64,000 bases of DNA from Methylocystis sp. (GCA_016178015.1 JACOUB010000047.1:62001-126000), one strand, 5' to 3'. Shown: positions 55,320 through 63,834, numbered from the stretch's first letter. Notes: generated by a model from the letters alone, not told the origin. Translations and numbers: made by a program.

Positions 55320-56171
55320 ATGAAAAAAGTACTGCATTTCTTTATAATATATGGCTTCAGGCTTGCGTTTGTTTTGTTTGCATGTTTGTTTTCTACATAT
55401 GCAAACTCGGAAAATGTCCCAAAAATAGAAGACAGTGAATTTGACTCAGAGGTTAAAGTTATAGGACTGCATCTTTTCGATAATCCGTTTTGGGGCGGCA
55501 TTCGAAAAGAGTGGTTGATACGAAGCTTCATCAACAAAAAAACAAAGACAGTGTCTCATCAGCTATACATTGACCTTGATTATACCGGCAATTGGCACTT
55601 TTACGATTCTGCCTCTGACAATAGCGCGACGCCCCTTCACGTAACTCAAATTGACAGCTCGGTCGGCAGCTGTTCGGGAGGGTGCTCTCTGTCGGAAACA
55701 ATCGGCGTCGACATGGACGATAAGGTTCTTCGCGCTCATGCGTCGGATGGCTACCGCGTTCGGCTCAACTCGAAGAGCGGCAATACAATCATACTTACAG
55801 TTTCCGCGAACCAAATAATTCCTCAACTCGATGCGATCGACAGCCATGTCGCAGCGATGTCTTTCCGGCCGGCGCTCGGCGTTCCGCATCTTGGTATGAA
55901 GTCCATCCCGATCAGCGCCCATCTGGCTCGCGCAACGGGGTTACCCCAAGGTCGCGGGATGATCGTCGCCACAGTGGAGCCAGAAACTCCCGCAGCCGTT
56001 GCAGGAATTCGGCCTATGGATCTCATAATCAGCATCAACGGTGTTGCGACGAACAGTTTCGAGCAACTGAACAAGGCGCTCGCGACCCTGAAAGGCCAAC
56101 ACACGGCTGCGCTCATCGTCGAGCGCAACGGCGAGACCTTCGATGCCAAATTGGAATTTCAATCAAAATAG
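55320..56171 (+). CDS. Secreted PDZ-domain protein
   Basis: A 283-residue exported protein, clearly AT-richer in its first half. Signal peptide (MKKVLHFFIIYGFRLAFVLFACLFSTYANS), then an unfamiliar N-terminal domain (residues 35-185) with a cysteine pair (GSCSGGCSLS), and a C-terminal PDZ domain (LPQGRGMIVATVEPETPAAVAGIRPMDLIISINGVA). PDZ domains bind C-terminal tails; there is no protease domain. The frame runs back to 55146, but that part is translated repeat. It is framed by long direct repeats. Confidence 0.78.
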   Translation: MKKVLHFFIIYGFRLAFVLFACLFSTYANSENVPKIEDSEFDSEVKVIGLHLFDNPFWGGIRKEWLIRSFINKKTKTVSHQLYIDLDYTGNWHFYDSASDNSATPLHVTQIDSSVGSCSGGCSLSETIGVDMDDKVLRAHASDGYRVRLNSKSGNTIILTVSANQIIPQLDAIDSHVAAMSFRPALGVPHLGMKSIPISAHLARATGLPQGRGMIVATVEPETPAAVAGIRPMDLIISINGVATNSFEQLNKALATLKGQHTAALIVERNGETFDAKLEFQSK

Positions 56172-56234
56172 CACGGACGCCAGATTGACCATCTATATGC
56201 TCGTGGTGGACTTATGACTCGCCTTCCCATTGTC

Positions 56235-56320
56235 TTGCAGACATCAACCAGGCAGGCCGGGCCGAAGGGTTACAGCGGAGGGACCGAAACGCTGCGATGC
56301 GTATCATGTCACCGTAATTC
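56235..56320. repeat. Boundary repeat (family C), shared copy between PDZ and HEPN-like genes
   Basis: About 86 bases, direct copy of 55213-55300. Its right end GAATTACGGTGA (read on the minus strand) encodes the last residues and stop of the neighbouring HEPN-like gene. It faces the inverted copy at 57671-57697. Confidence 0.9.
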
Positions 56321-56935
56321 AGGATATAACTCTTTCATCACGACCACGTAATCCGCCGCGATGCGCGGGAGCAGGGGCGCGAGCGCTCGGTTGTTGTGCT
56401 TGATCCAAAATTCCTCGGGCGGGACCGTCGACATGTACTCCAGTGAGAACGTGATCCGCTCATAGAACCCGGTTCGATATTTAACGTTACGCGGACAAGG
56501 CATGTTTTCGTTGAGGAAGACGACGAACGGGTCCAGTTCAAACAAATCTGCAGTGGTCTTGGATATTGACCCATCTGGATTATCCGGGTAACGCGCCGCG
56601 TAATGAGCTACGAATTTTTCAACGAGCGGCGCAAATCTGGATAATTGTAGCTGCGGGAAGAGGCTGCCCGTGTCCTTCAAGATATCAGGCAGAGAATGGC
56701 TCAGTCCTCTTACCTTCAGATTCGGATCGTTGAAAAGGAGATAGGCCTTGAGAAATTTTTCGATCGCCTGTGCACCGAGGACGAGGCCAGGGAACAGGCC
56801 GTTCAACAACAGACACCGTGATGCCGCGTAATCCTGTGTCGCTACGCGCAACAGCTTTGTGGCGCCGCTGTGCTCCTCGAAGAAGCGCTTCACTTCGAAA
56901 AATGTGAAAGGAGGCGGAAGATCGGTATGTTCCAT
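56309..56935 (-). CDS. HEPN-domain-like protein
   Basis: A 208-residue, mostly helical protein. Residues about 45-90 match the HEPN pattern: small residues, then GLVLGAQAIEKFLKAYLLFNDP followed by GLSHSLPDIL. HEPN proteins are often RNases or partners of nucleotidyltransferases, but no Rx4-6H motif is seen and no MNT partner is adjacent. Start ATG 56935, with AGGACGAG upstream. Its last codons (ELR, stop) are supplied by the family-C repeat, so the original C-terminus may have been lost. Confidence 0.65.
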   Translation of the reverse strand: MEHTDLPPPFTFFEVKRFFEEHSGATKLLRVATQDYAASRCLLLNGLFPGLVLGAQAIEKFLKAYLLFNDPNLKVRGLSHSLPDILKDTGSLFPQLQLSRFAPLVEKFVAHYAARYPDNPDGSISKTTADLFELDPFVVFLNENMPCPRNVKYRTGFYERITFSLEYMSTVPPEEFWIKHNNRALAPLLPRIAADYVVVMKELYPELR

Positions 56936-57031
56936 TATCTCGTCCTGTCCAATAAGGCACATCATAATTGACACGGTGGCCCATTGAAATGGTCCCGCTG
57001 CGCAGGTATGTTTCACCCATCCCGATTTTGT

Positions 57032-57628
57032 TTATTCGTTGTACGAGGGCGGTTCGTAAACTTCGAGCTTGCGGGTAATCCTTTCGAAATCCGCGTCTTC
57101 TCTTTCTATCCTGCGACCCTCTTTGCAGAGTTTGGTCTCGCCCTCGCGTTCAAACACGTGGAATTGGAGACGTCTGCCTTTCGCGAATTCTTCCGCATAG
57201 TCCTTGAGAAGGCCTGGATAAAGCTCGCCTCGCTTTTTCATTCCTTCTATCATCGCCTTGTAGCTATGCGTGCCACACAATTCGTCTTCTACGGAAACGA
57301 AGCCAAGAGTTTCGGCATCCGATGCGTGGTCGCGGATTGCTCGCGACGTGCTATCGTCCTTGCCGCAAAAAGCTGGTTTGCCCTTTTGCGCCAATGATTC
57401 TTTCGCGAGTTCCTTGCCGTGAAGAATTTCTGCTCTCAGCGCCTCGAAGTCTTTCAACTTGGCACCTTTGTTCAAAAATTTCGCCAAATCCAAAGTGGCG
57501 AATCGCTGTCCGCACGCCGCCCACACTACGATTTCATAACCAAAAGATAGGGCCTCGTCTTTCGTGATGACTTCCGCTTTCGCGGCGGTGGCGACGAAAA
57601 TGGCCGTGACGATAGCGATCTTTTTCAT
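57032..57628 (-). CDS. Secreted protein of unknown function
   Basis: A 198-residue exported protein with signal peptide MKKIAIVTAIFVATAAKA and four cysteines (AACGQ, AFCGK, ELCGT, KLCKE). AT-richer than core genes. No family recognised; helical and charged in the second half. It lies upstream of the HEPN-like gene on the same strand, about 100 bp away; both are enclosed by inverted family-C repeats. AGGAAGA precedes the ATG. Confidence 0.7.
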   Translation of the reverse strand: MKKIAIVTAIFVATAAKAEVITKDEALSFGYEIVVWAACGQRFATLDLAKFLNKGAKLKDFEALRAEILHGKELAKESLAQKGKPAFCGKDDSTSRAIRDHASDAETLGFVSVEDELCGTHSYKAMIEGMKKRGELYPGLLKDYAEEFAKGRRLQFHVFEREGETKLCKEGRRIEREDADFERITRKLEVYEPPSYNE

Positions 57629-57645
57629 TCGTTCTTCCTATGCCG

Positions 57646-57697
57646 GAATTACGGTGATATGAATTACGTCGAATTACGGTGACATGATACGCATTGC
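57646..57697. repeat. Boundary repeat (family C), inverted copy with nested ends
   Basis: The full inverted core lies at 57671-57697; GAATTACG also recurs at 57646 and 57661, giving three nested starts. This suggests repeated insertion or slippage at the same end sequence. Confidence 0.85.
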
Positions 57698-57791
57698 CTG
57701 ATTTGGTCGTCTGCGTATGACAAACTCATGATTCGCCTGTCGCGCATTGCCGTTCCACGGAATTATTGCCGGGAAGCGCGCGCGTGCCGCA

Positions 57792-58007
57792 TCACGCCGA
57801 CAGCCGCACGCGGAACTTGCCGCCGGTCGCCTCGGCGTAGCGCAAGAGCGTCTTGGCGCCCGGAAGCGCCTGCCCGCTCTCCAGACGGGCTATCGTGGAC
57901 TGGCTGGCGCCCATCCGGGCAGCCAGTTCGGCCTGCGAGAGGCCGGCCCGCAAGCGAGCCCTGACCAGCTCGGCGGCAATCTCGAACTCCGGGGCGAACG
58001 CGACACG
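57792..58007 (-). pseudogene. XRE-type HTH remnant without a start codon
   Basis: The frame reads FEIAAELVRARLRAG, LSQAELAARMGASQSTIARLESG, then RLSA and stop. It is a good Cro/C1 HTH of an antitoxin-like protein, but there is no start codon before the family region: a stop lies just upstream and the 5' part is replaced by a PIN-toxin 5' end in another frame. Confidence 0.75.
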
Positions 58008-58054
58008 AAATAGATCAAGATTTTGGTGTCGAAAAAGACCTCAGCGTCGTTCAT
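57890..58054 (-). pseudogene. PIN-toxin (VapC) 5' remnant
   Basis: The ATG at 58054 overlaps the antitoxin stop, as expected for vapBC. MNDAEVFFDTKILIYF matches the start of a PIN domain, with the first acidic residue kept and DTN changed to DTK. After about 18 residues the frame runs into the HTH remnant out of frame and stops at codon 55. The toxin is not functional. Confidence 0.75.
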
Positions 58055-58274
58055 GAGCTTCTTCACGATTGAATTTGAAATCCGCCGGGAGAGGCCTGCG
58101 TATTTTTCTCACCTTGGCGAACAGTTCCTCCAACGCGGGCGTCTTCTCGATCTCGACGGCGTGTTCGGCCTTGACGGTGATCGACACCTCGTCGCCTTCC
58201 TTCACGCCAAGCTCCTCCACGAGCTTGGCGGGCAAACGGACGGCGAGGCTGTTTCCCCATTTCGACACGCGCAT
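58041..58274 (-). CDS. AbrB/MazE-fold antitoxin of a broken vapBC-type pair
   Basis: A 77-residue antitoxin (MRVSKWGNSLAVRLPAKLVEELGVKEGDEVSITV) with the swapped-hairpin DNA-binding fold and a C-terminal toxin-binding tail. Start ATG 58274, GGGAGG upstream. The operator 58287-58312 lies before it. The toxin that should follow is truncated, so the antitoxin is an orphan that may still repress its promoter. Confidence 0.88.
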   Translation of the reverse strand: MRVSKWGNSLAVRLPAKLVEELGVKEGDEVSITVKAEHAVEIEKTPALEELFAKVRKIRRPLPADFKFNREEAHERR

Positions 58275-58286
58275 GACCGCCTCCCG

Positions 58287-58312
58287 GATATACATATCGA
58301 GACCTGTATATC
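58287..58312. promoter_or_regulatory. Operator of the AbrB-type antitoxin
   Basis: Perfect inverted repeat GATATACA/TGTATATC with a 10-base spacer, 13 bases upstream of the antitoxin start. Spacing of one helical turn suits a dimeric AbrB-type regulator. Confidence 0.7.
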
Positions 58313-58446
58313 TAAGCCAGACCCGGCGAGCCATCAAGGCGGAGCGCGCAAGCGGCGCTTGACGGCGCCGGCGCGAAGGTTAGAACCGTGCCAGGCGCCT
58401 GGGCGGCTCGCGGGCGAGGAGTGACGGCAAGCATGGATCGACCAAT

Positions 58447-58704
58447 GTGAAGCGCAAGATCGAATTGTCCGCTCATGCCGAGTTGGCGATGGCTGAGCGG
58501 AGGATCGCCGTCCATTGGATCGAGCGTGTAATGAGACAGCCGGAATTCATGCATCAGGACGCCATACGGCCCCACCGAATCCTCGCATTTGGGCGAATCG
58601 ATGAGTTTGGTGGTCGTTGGCTGCGGGTGGTGTATGAGAGGGTGGGGAACACAGATCGGGTCGTAACGGCTTTTTTCGATCGCAAGGCGGAGAAACGAAC
58701 GTGA
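58447..58704 (+). CDS. DUF4258 protein
   Basis: An 85-residue protein of the DUF4258 type (ELSAHAELAMAERRIAVHWIERVMRQPE, WLRVVYERVGNTDRVVTAFFDRK). These resemble small RNase toxins in size and are often followed by DUF2283. Start is a GTG; the ribosome site is weak. It overlaps the next gene by four bases. Confidence 0.85.
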   Translation: MKRKIELSAHAELAMAERRIAVHWIERVMRQPEFMHQDAIRPHRILAFGRIDEFGGRWLRVVYERVGNTDRVVTAFFDRKAEKRT

Positions 58705-58895
58705 AGATGACTTACGACAGCGAGACGGACGCGCTCTATCTGCGTTTTTCTTCCGCGCCGATCGTGGAATCGGAGGAGGTGCGGCCGGGTCTGGTGCTCG
58801 ACTTCGATTCCGAAGGCCATATCGTGGCAATCGAGCTGCTCGACGCAAAGACCCAGGTTCCGCCCGACGCGCTGGCGTCGAACGCGGCGCAGTGA
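58701..58895 (+). CDS. DUF2283 protein
   Basis: A 64-residue DUF2283 protein (MTYDSETDALYLRFSS, GLVLDFDSEGHIVAIELLDA). It is coupled to DUF4258 by a GTGA overlap; the pair behaves in databases as a candidate toxin-antitoxin unit (family knowledge, function unproven). gltD starts 4-16 bases after its stop, so gltD may now be transcribed from this pair. Confidence 0.88.
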   Translation: MKMTYDSETDALYLRFSSAPIVESEEVRPGLVLDFDSEGHIVAIELLDAKTQVPPDALASNAAQ

Positions 58896-58911
58896 GTGAG
58901 TGTCTATCGAC

Positions 58912-60330
58912 ATGGGCAAAGTGACAGGCTTTCTCGAGATCGACCGGCAGGAGCGGAAGTACAAGCCGGCCGCCGATCGCATCCGTCATTACAAGGAATT
59001 CGTGATCCCGTTGTCGGAGGAGGCGACGCGCAGCCAGGCGGCGCGCTGCATGAATTGCGGCATTCCCTATTGTCACAACGGCTGCCCGGTCAACAATCAA
59101 ATCCCCGATTGGAACGATCTCGTCTACACCGGCGACTGGCGCCGCGCCCTCGCCAATTTGCATTCAACCAACAATTTCCCCGAGTTCACGGGGCGGGTGT
59201 GCCCGGCCCCTTGCGAAGCCGCCTGCACCCTCAACCTCATCGATCAGCCGGTGACGATCAAGACGATCGAATGCGCGATCGTCGATCGCGGCTGGGAGGC
59301 CGGGTGGATTTTGCCGGAGCCGCCTAAGACGATCACCGGCAAGCGCGTCGCCGTGGTCGGCTCAGGTCCGGCGGGCCTGGCCTGCGCCCAGCAGTTGGCG
59401 CGCGCCGGCCACGCGACGCATGTTTACGAAAAGCACGCCAAGGCAGGCGGCTTGCTGCGTTACGGCATTCCCGATTTCAAGATGGAGAAACACCTGATCG
59501 ACCGCCGCGTGGCGCAAATGGAGGCCGAGGGGGTGGTCTTCCATTACAACGTCAATGTCGGCGTCGATCTCGGGGCGGACGCGCTGGTCGAGGGTTTTGA
59601 CGCCGTCGCGCTCGCCGGCGGCGCCGAGCGTCCTCGCGATCTGCCCATTCCTGGGCGTGAGCTGCGCGGCGTTTATTTCGCCATGGAGTTTCTGCCGCAG
59701 CAGAACCGGCGCATGTCGGGCGAACCGCTCTCGACCAATGAGCCGATCCTTGCCTCGGGCAAGCATGTCGTCGTCATCGGCGGCGGCGACACCGGCTCCG
59801 ATTGCATCGGGACGTCAGTGCGGCAGGGGGCGCTCTCGGTGACGCAGCTCGAGATCATGCCGCGGCCGCCCGAAAAAGAAAACAAGCTCTTGACCTGGCC
59901 GGACTGGCCGCTGAAGCTGCGTAGCTCGTCTTCGCACGACGAGGGATCGTTGCGCGATTTCGCGGTCATGACGCGCGCGTTCGTCGGGCAGGGGGGGGCT
60001 GTCAAGCGGCTGCGCTGCGTGAGGGTTGATGGCAAGATGCAGGAGGTTCCCGGCAGCGAATTCGCGCTTCCCGCCGACCTCGTGCTGCTCGCCATGGGTT
60101 TCGTATCGCCGGTTTACGACGGGCTGATCGCGCATATCGGCGTCGATCTCGACAAACGCGGCAACGTGGCCGCCGACACGAATTCCTACAAGTCGTCGCG
60201 GGACAAGGTCTTTGCGTGCGGCGACATGCGGCGCGGCCAGTCGCTGGTCGTCTGGGCGATCCGCGAGGGCCGCCAATGCGCGCGCGCCATGGACGAACGC
60301 CTGATGGGCGAAACCAAATTGCCGAGGTAG
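58912..60330 (+). CDS. gltD: Glutamate synthase, small (beta) subunit
   Basis: A 472-residue FAD/NADPH subunit that supplies electrons to GltB. Iron-sulfur cysteines are in [17 protein letters not shown] and [11 protein letters not shown]; nucleotide-binding motifs are [12 protein letters not shown] and [11 protein letters not shown]. The family start MGKVTGFLE argues for ATG 58912; GTG 58900 would add four residues. It is intact but displaced from gltB by accessory DNA. Confidence 0.96.
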   Translation: MGKVTGFLEIDRQERKYKPAADRIRHYKEFVIPLSEEATRSQAARCMNCGIPYCHNGCPVNNQIPDWNDLVYTGDWRRALANLHSTNNFPEFTGRVCPAPCEAACTLNLIDQPVTIKTIECAIVDRGWEAGWILPEPPKTITGKRVAVVGSGPAGLACAQQLARAGHATHVYEKHAKAGGLLRYGIPDFKMEKHLIDRRVAQMEAEGVVFHYNVNVGVDLGADALVEGFDAVALAGGAERPRDLPIPGRELRGVYFAMEFLPQQNRRMSGEPLSTNEPILASGKHVVVIGGGDTGSDCIGTSVRQGALSVTQLEIMPRPPEKENKLLTWPDWPLKLRSSSSHDEGSLRDFAVMTRAFVGQGGAVKRLRCVRVDGKMQEVPGSEFALPADLVLLAMGFVSPVYDGLIAHIGVDLDKRGNVAADTNSYKSSRDKVFACGDMRRGQSLVVWAIREGRQCARAMDERLMGETKLPR

Positions 60331-60333
60331 GAA

Positions 60334-60543
60334 ATGTTCGGAGGGAACTTTGCGCAGTGGTATTGCGTCAATGTGGCCGATGCGCCGTATACTTACGCGC
60401 TGCTGCTGTTGCCGCTGGTCGGAACGGCGCTTTATGGGCGCGGAAACAAGCAGGCGGGCGTTACCCTCATCGCTGTGTGGATCGTCCTCCAATTGACGAT
60501 CAGCATTTCGACGCTGTTCCTCTTTCAGTGCAATCCCGAATGA
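60334..60543 (+). CDS. Small membrane protein downstream of gltD
   Basis: A 69-residue protein with two hydrophobic segments ([16 protein letters not shown] and [22 protein letters not shown]). AGGAAATG at the gltD stop suggests coupling. No family recognised. Confidence 0.6.
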   Translation: MFGGNFAQWYCVNVADAPYTYALLLLPLVGTALYGRGNKQAGVTLIAVWIVLQLTISISTLFLFQCNPE

Positions 60544-60730
60544 ACTTACGTCTCGCGCCATCCGCGCCCATCGTCGCCTCGGCGCGCTTGCGCGGGTCGG
60601 CGGCGGGAGAGAAAAACAGCCACGCCATCGCCAGGATCGCCCCCGGTTGACGGCCTGGCCGGCGTCGTTCGGTCAAAACCGGCATTTTTGTCGGATGCGC
60701 GCGCCCGCCGGGCGCGCTATACTAGTTTTT

Positions 60731-62044
60731 ATGTCGGATCGTTCTCCTTGCGCCCGGCGGCGCGTAATGGCGGTGATCGCTTTGGCGCTGGCCGTGATCT
60801 TCGGCTGTGGCCAAGGCGCGCAGGCGCAGGACGCCGTATCTGATTTCTTCGACGGCATGTTCGGCGGCTATCGCCACGCGCACCCGCGAATCTGGACGCC
60901 GCCATGGGAGAGGCGCGAGTCGCGCGTCCGCCGGTTGATGCCGCACCGCGAATATGGCGCTCCGACCTATTGGCACGGCGAGTCGTGGGCCGGCAAGAAG
61001 TCCAAATCCAGGAAAGGCTCGGGCGAAGGCCCGGCCGGGCCTCCAGCGCCAGGCGAAAATCCCCCCGTCGAGCCGTCGTTCGTCGTCGCCGTGATCGGCG
61101 ACAGTCTCGGCCAAATGCTGGCGGACGGCCTCGACGAAGCCTTCGAGGCCAAGCCGGAGCTCCGCGTCCTCCACAAGGCGAAGGAGAGTTCCGGCCTGGT
61201 GCGCGACGACTTCTATGACTGGCCGAAGGCGGTCCGCGAGCTGCTCGCCAGCAACCAGCGGATCGACATGGCGTTGATGATGATCGGCAGCAACGATCGC
61301 CAGGCCCTGCGCGACGGGTCGCAGACCCACGAAGCGCTCTCGCCGCGGTGGCGCGAACTTTACGCCGCTCGCGTGGACGCCATCCGCGCCGTCTTCAAGG
61401 AAAAAAAGATTCCGCTCGTGTGGGTCGGCTTGCCGGTCATGAAGAACGAGCGTTTTTCCGCCGATATGGCGCAGTTCAATGAAATCTATCGTGACCGCGC
61501 CGCTCATGACGGCGGCGTCTACCTTGACCTTTGGGAGGCCTTCGCCGACGAGCGCAACCAGTACGACGCCTTCGGGCCCGACCTCAACGGACACATCGTA
61601 AAATTGCGCTCCGCCGACGGCGTCCACTTCACCGACGCAGGCGCACGCAAGCTGGCGCATTTCGTCGAGGGCGACATCCGGCGCGCCAGCGAGGCCGCGC
61701 GCCCGCCCCCGAGCGAAAGCGTAAACCTTGGTGCTCCGGGCGGCGCTGGCGCGGCGCACGGCGGCGCCGAACAACTGCCGACGTCGCCGTCGCAGGCCGC
61801 GCCGCCGCTGCCCGAGCGTCCAGCCATCGGACGGGTGCAGTCGCTAACGGCGCCCATGACCCCGCCCAGCGAAGAGCTGGCGCGGCGCGGGAAGGCGACG
61901 CCCTCGCCTGAGCCCAACGCAGCGGCGGCGCGGGCGCTGGTCGAGCATATTTTCGTCGAGGGCCGCGCTCCGCCGCCCCAGCCCGGCCGCGCCGACGATT
62001 TTTCCTGGCCGCGCGGCGGAGTGGGCGCCGCCGGGTCGCGCTGA
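60731..62044 (+). CDS. DUF459-family SGNH hydrolase
   Basis: A 437-residue periplasmic protein. After a signal segment (VIALALAVIFGCGQGAQA) and a Pro-rich linker comes an SGNH domain: GDS motif VIGDSLGQML, MMIGSNDRQ and the Asp-His pair in SADGVHFTDAG. Relatives act as esterases, often on acylated polysaccharides. The last 110 residues are Pro/Ala-rich. ATG 60731 is favoured over the longer frame. Confidence 0.85.
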   Translation: MSDRSPCARRRVMAVIALALAVIFGCGQGAQAQDAVSDFFDGMFGGYRHAHPRIWTPPWERRESRVRRLMPHREYGAPTYWHGESWAGKKSKSRKGSGEGPAGPPAPGENPPVEPSFVVAVIGDSLGQMLADGLDEAFEAKPELRVLHKAKESSGLVRDDFYDWPKAVRELLASNQRIDMALMMIGSNDRQALRDGSQTHEALSPRWRELYAARVDAIRAVFKEKKIPLVWVGLPVMKNERFSADMAQFNEIYRDRAAHDGGVYLDLWEAFADERNQYDAFGPDLNGHIVKLRSADGVHFTDAGARKLAHFVEGDIRRASEAARPPPSESVNLGAPGGAGAAHGGAEQLPTSPSQAAPPLPERPAIGRVQSLTAPMTPPSEELARRGKATPSPEPNAAAARALVEHIFVEGRAPPPQPGRADDFSWPRGGVGAAGSR

Positions 62045-62150
62045 CGGCCGACCGCTCCAAACGTCGCCCGAACAATGGAACCATGAGCCGGGCTGCCGCA
62101 TTCTTTTCTTAACGAGTCGAGGCAATAACGACTCGGGAGGAGAAACGGCC

Positions 62151-62765
62151 ATGGCAAAACCTATTCTATCCACCATCGCCCTGACCTTGACGGCGGGCCT
62201 CGCCGCCTCAAGCGCCCACGCGTTCGAAAATCCCTTTCTGGCCCTGTTCGGGCTGCTGCCGGCGGCGGCGCCGGTCAGCACGGGCGACGACGCGCAGCTG
62301 GCCCGCGAATACGCTGCGTCGACGCGCGTCGAGGTCGACGATCCGACCAATCGGCCGCCCGGCACCATCACCATCGATACGCAAGATCGCTATCTCTACC
62401 TATCCTTGCCCGGCGGACGCGCCCTTCGCTATGGCGTCGGCGTCGGCCGCGCAGGTTTTACCTGGAGCGGGCGCACCTACGTCGGCCGCAAGGAAGCCTG
62501 GCCCGATTGGACGCCTCCCGCCGCGATGCTCAAACGCCGGCCGGATCTGCCGCGCCACATGGTAGGCGGCGAGGACAATCCGCTCGGCGCGCGCGCCATG
62601 TATCTTTATGCCGGCGACCGCGACACGATGTTCCGCATCCATGGCTCCAACGAGCCCTGGAGCATCGGCCAGGCCGTGTCCTCTGGATGCATCCGAATGC
62701 TCAACGACGACGTGACCGATCTGTTTGGCCGCGTAAGGGTGGGGACGCCCGTCGTCGTTCTGTGA
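62151..62765 (+). CDS. L,D-transpeptidase (YkuD/ErfK family)
   Basis: A 204-residue exported enzyme that makes 3-3 crosslinks in peptidoglycan or attaches proteins to it. Signal peptide ends SSAHA; the catalytic segment has His164 (RIHGSNEPW) and nucleophile Cys180 (SSGCIRMLNDDV). GGAGG lies upstream of the ATG. Rhizobial genomes carry many such paralogues. Confidence 0.93.
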   Translation: MAKPILSTIALTLTAGLAASSAHAFENPFLALFGLLPAAAPVSTGDDAQLAREYAASTRVEVDDPTNRPPGTITIDTQDRYLYLSLPGGRALRYGVGVGRAGFTWSGRTYVGRKEAWPDWTPPAAMLKRRPDLPRHMVGGEDNPLGARAMYLYAGDRDTMFRIHGSNEPWSIGQAVSSGCIRMLNDDVTDLFGRVRVGTPVVVL

Positions 62766-62795
62766 GGGGGCCCGCCGGCGCCCCTCGGGCTCGCC

Positions 62796-62910
62796 AGAGC
62801 GTATTCCGATCAGGTGGAATCACCTGATCGATAAGAATACGCTCCAACTTGAATAAGTTAGAGCATGTCCTCATCGGAAAAGTCTCGCAACTTTTCTGGG
62901 ACATGCTCTA
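62796..62910. repeat. Dispersed hairpin repeat (family D)
   Basis: AGAGCGTATTCC...GAATACGCTC hairpin followed by AGAGCATGTCC...GGACATGCTCT enclosing AAAAGT/ACTTTT. Related to 4261-4374, with the two hairpins in the opposite order. It separates the convergent transpeptidase and porin genes. Confidence 0.8.
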
Positions 62911-62930
62911 ATGGCGCGAGGCCCGAGAAA

Positions 62931-63611
62931 TCAGAAATGATAGTTAAGGCCGCCTTTCAGCGCGGAGGTGTTCACGCTGGTCTGCAGCGCATTGGTCGAG
63001 AAATCGAAAAAGCGATCGGAGCCGACCGAGGTGAACAGATATTCGCCCTTCGCCGAGAGATTGTTGGTGAGCATAAATTCGAGACCCGCGCCGACCGCCC
63101 AGCCGGTCTGGAACGTCGATTGCCGCCCCGAGAACCCGGTAGAGACATTGCTGACGCTTGCCGTATCCCTGCTTCCGGCGAAACCGCCAGTGGCATAGAG
63201 CAACGCGCGATCGAGAGTGTAGCCGGCGCGCGCCCGCAAGGTAAAGATATCGTCGACCGCGCCCGTGCCGGCCAGGCCGAAAAAGGGCATCTGACTGGCC
63301 TTCATGTTGGTGAAATCGAAATCTGCTTCGAGACCCAACAGGAAGTTTTGCGCGAAAACGAAATTGTAGCCGCCGGTGAAGCCAACCATGCCGCCCCGCG
63401 GACGACCGAGCAGGTCCGCGCCGTCGTTTTGAAAGGCGGCGAGGCCATATCCGGCGTTGAGGCCGAGATAGAGACCTTGCCAGGTGAAAACCGGAACGGG
63501 GGCATAATAGTCTTGCGGCGGTCGAGCGCCGCGACCGAGGTCGGCGGCGTGGGCGGACGCCGCCAGCAGCGCGGCAGGGACGATAAACGCCGAGAAAACC
63601 GAATGTCGCAT
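62931..63611 (-). CDS. Outer-membrane beta-barrel protein (Omp25/31 type)
   Basis: A 226-residue barrel: signal peptide ending SAHA, then ADLGRGARPPQDYYAPVPVFTWQGLYLGLNAGYG, amphipathic strands throughout, and the terminal GGLNYHF with an aromatic last residue for BAM recognition. Such proteins are abundant structural porin-like surface proteins. Start ATG 63611, GGAG nine bases upstream. Confidence 0.9.
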   Translation of the reverse strand: MRHSVFSAFIVPAALLAASAHAADLGRGARPPQDYYAPVPVFTWQGLYLGLNAGYGLAAFQNDGADLLGRPRGGMVGFTGGYNFVFAQNFLLGLEADFDFTNMKASQMPFFGLAGTGAVDDIFTLRARAGYTLDRALLYATGGFAGSRDTASVSNVSTGFSGRQSTFQTGWAVGAGLEFMLTNNLSAKGEYLFTSVGSDRFFDFSTNALQTSVNTSALKGGLNYHF

Positions 63612-63814
63612 CGAACTGAACTCCACGCTCAACGTCCCCCTGCGGCGCATGCCGCCCCGAACTCGCGACCGGGGCGGAAGGAACCGCGTCGTTGGATGAA
63701 TCGAATTGAAATCATTTATCTTAACAAACCCCTGCAAAGGCGGTTTTCTGCCGGCACGGAAAAGCAACAATGACCAAAAAGTCGACGTATTGTTTGTAGA
63801 TAAATCGTGATTGA

Positions 63815-63834
63815 ATTACGAAATTCTTCGTAAT
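63815..63834. promoter_or_regulatory. 20-base palindrome in an AT-rich regulatory stretch
   Basis: ATTACGAAATTCTTCGTAAT has perfect 8-base arms. It lies in an AT-rich stretch (63770-63900) about 200 bp upstream of the porin start and could be an operator for the porin or for a gene beyond the right edge. No gene is seen between 63612 and 64000. Confidence 0.45.
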
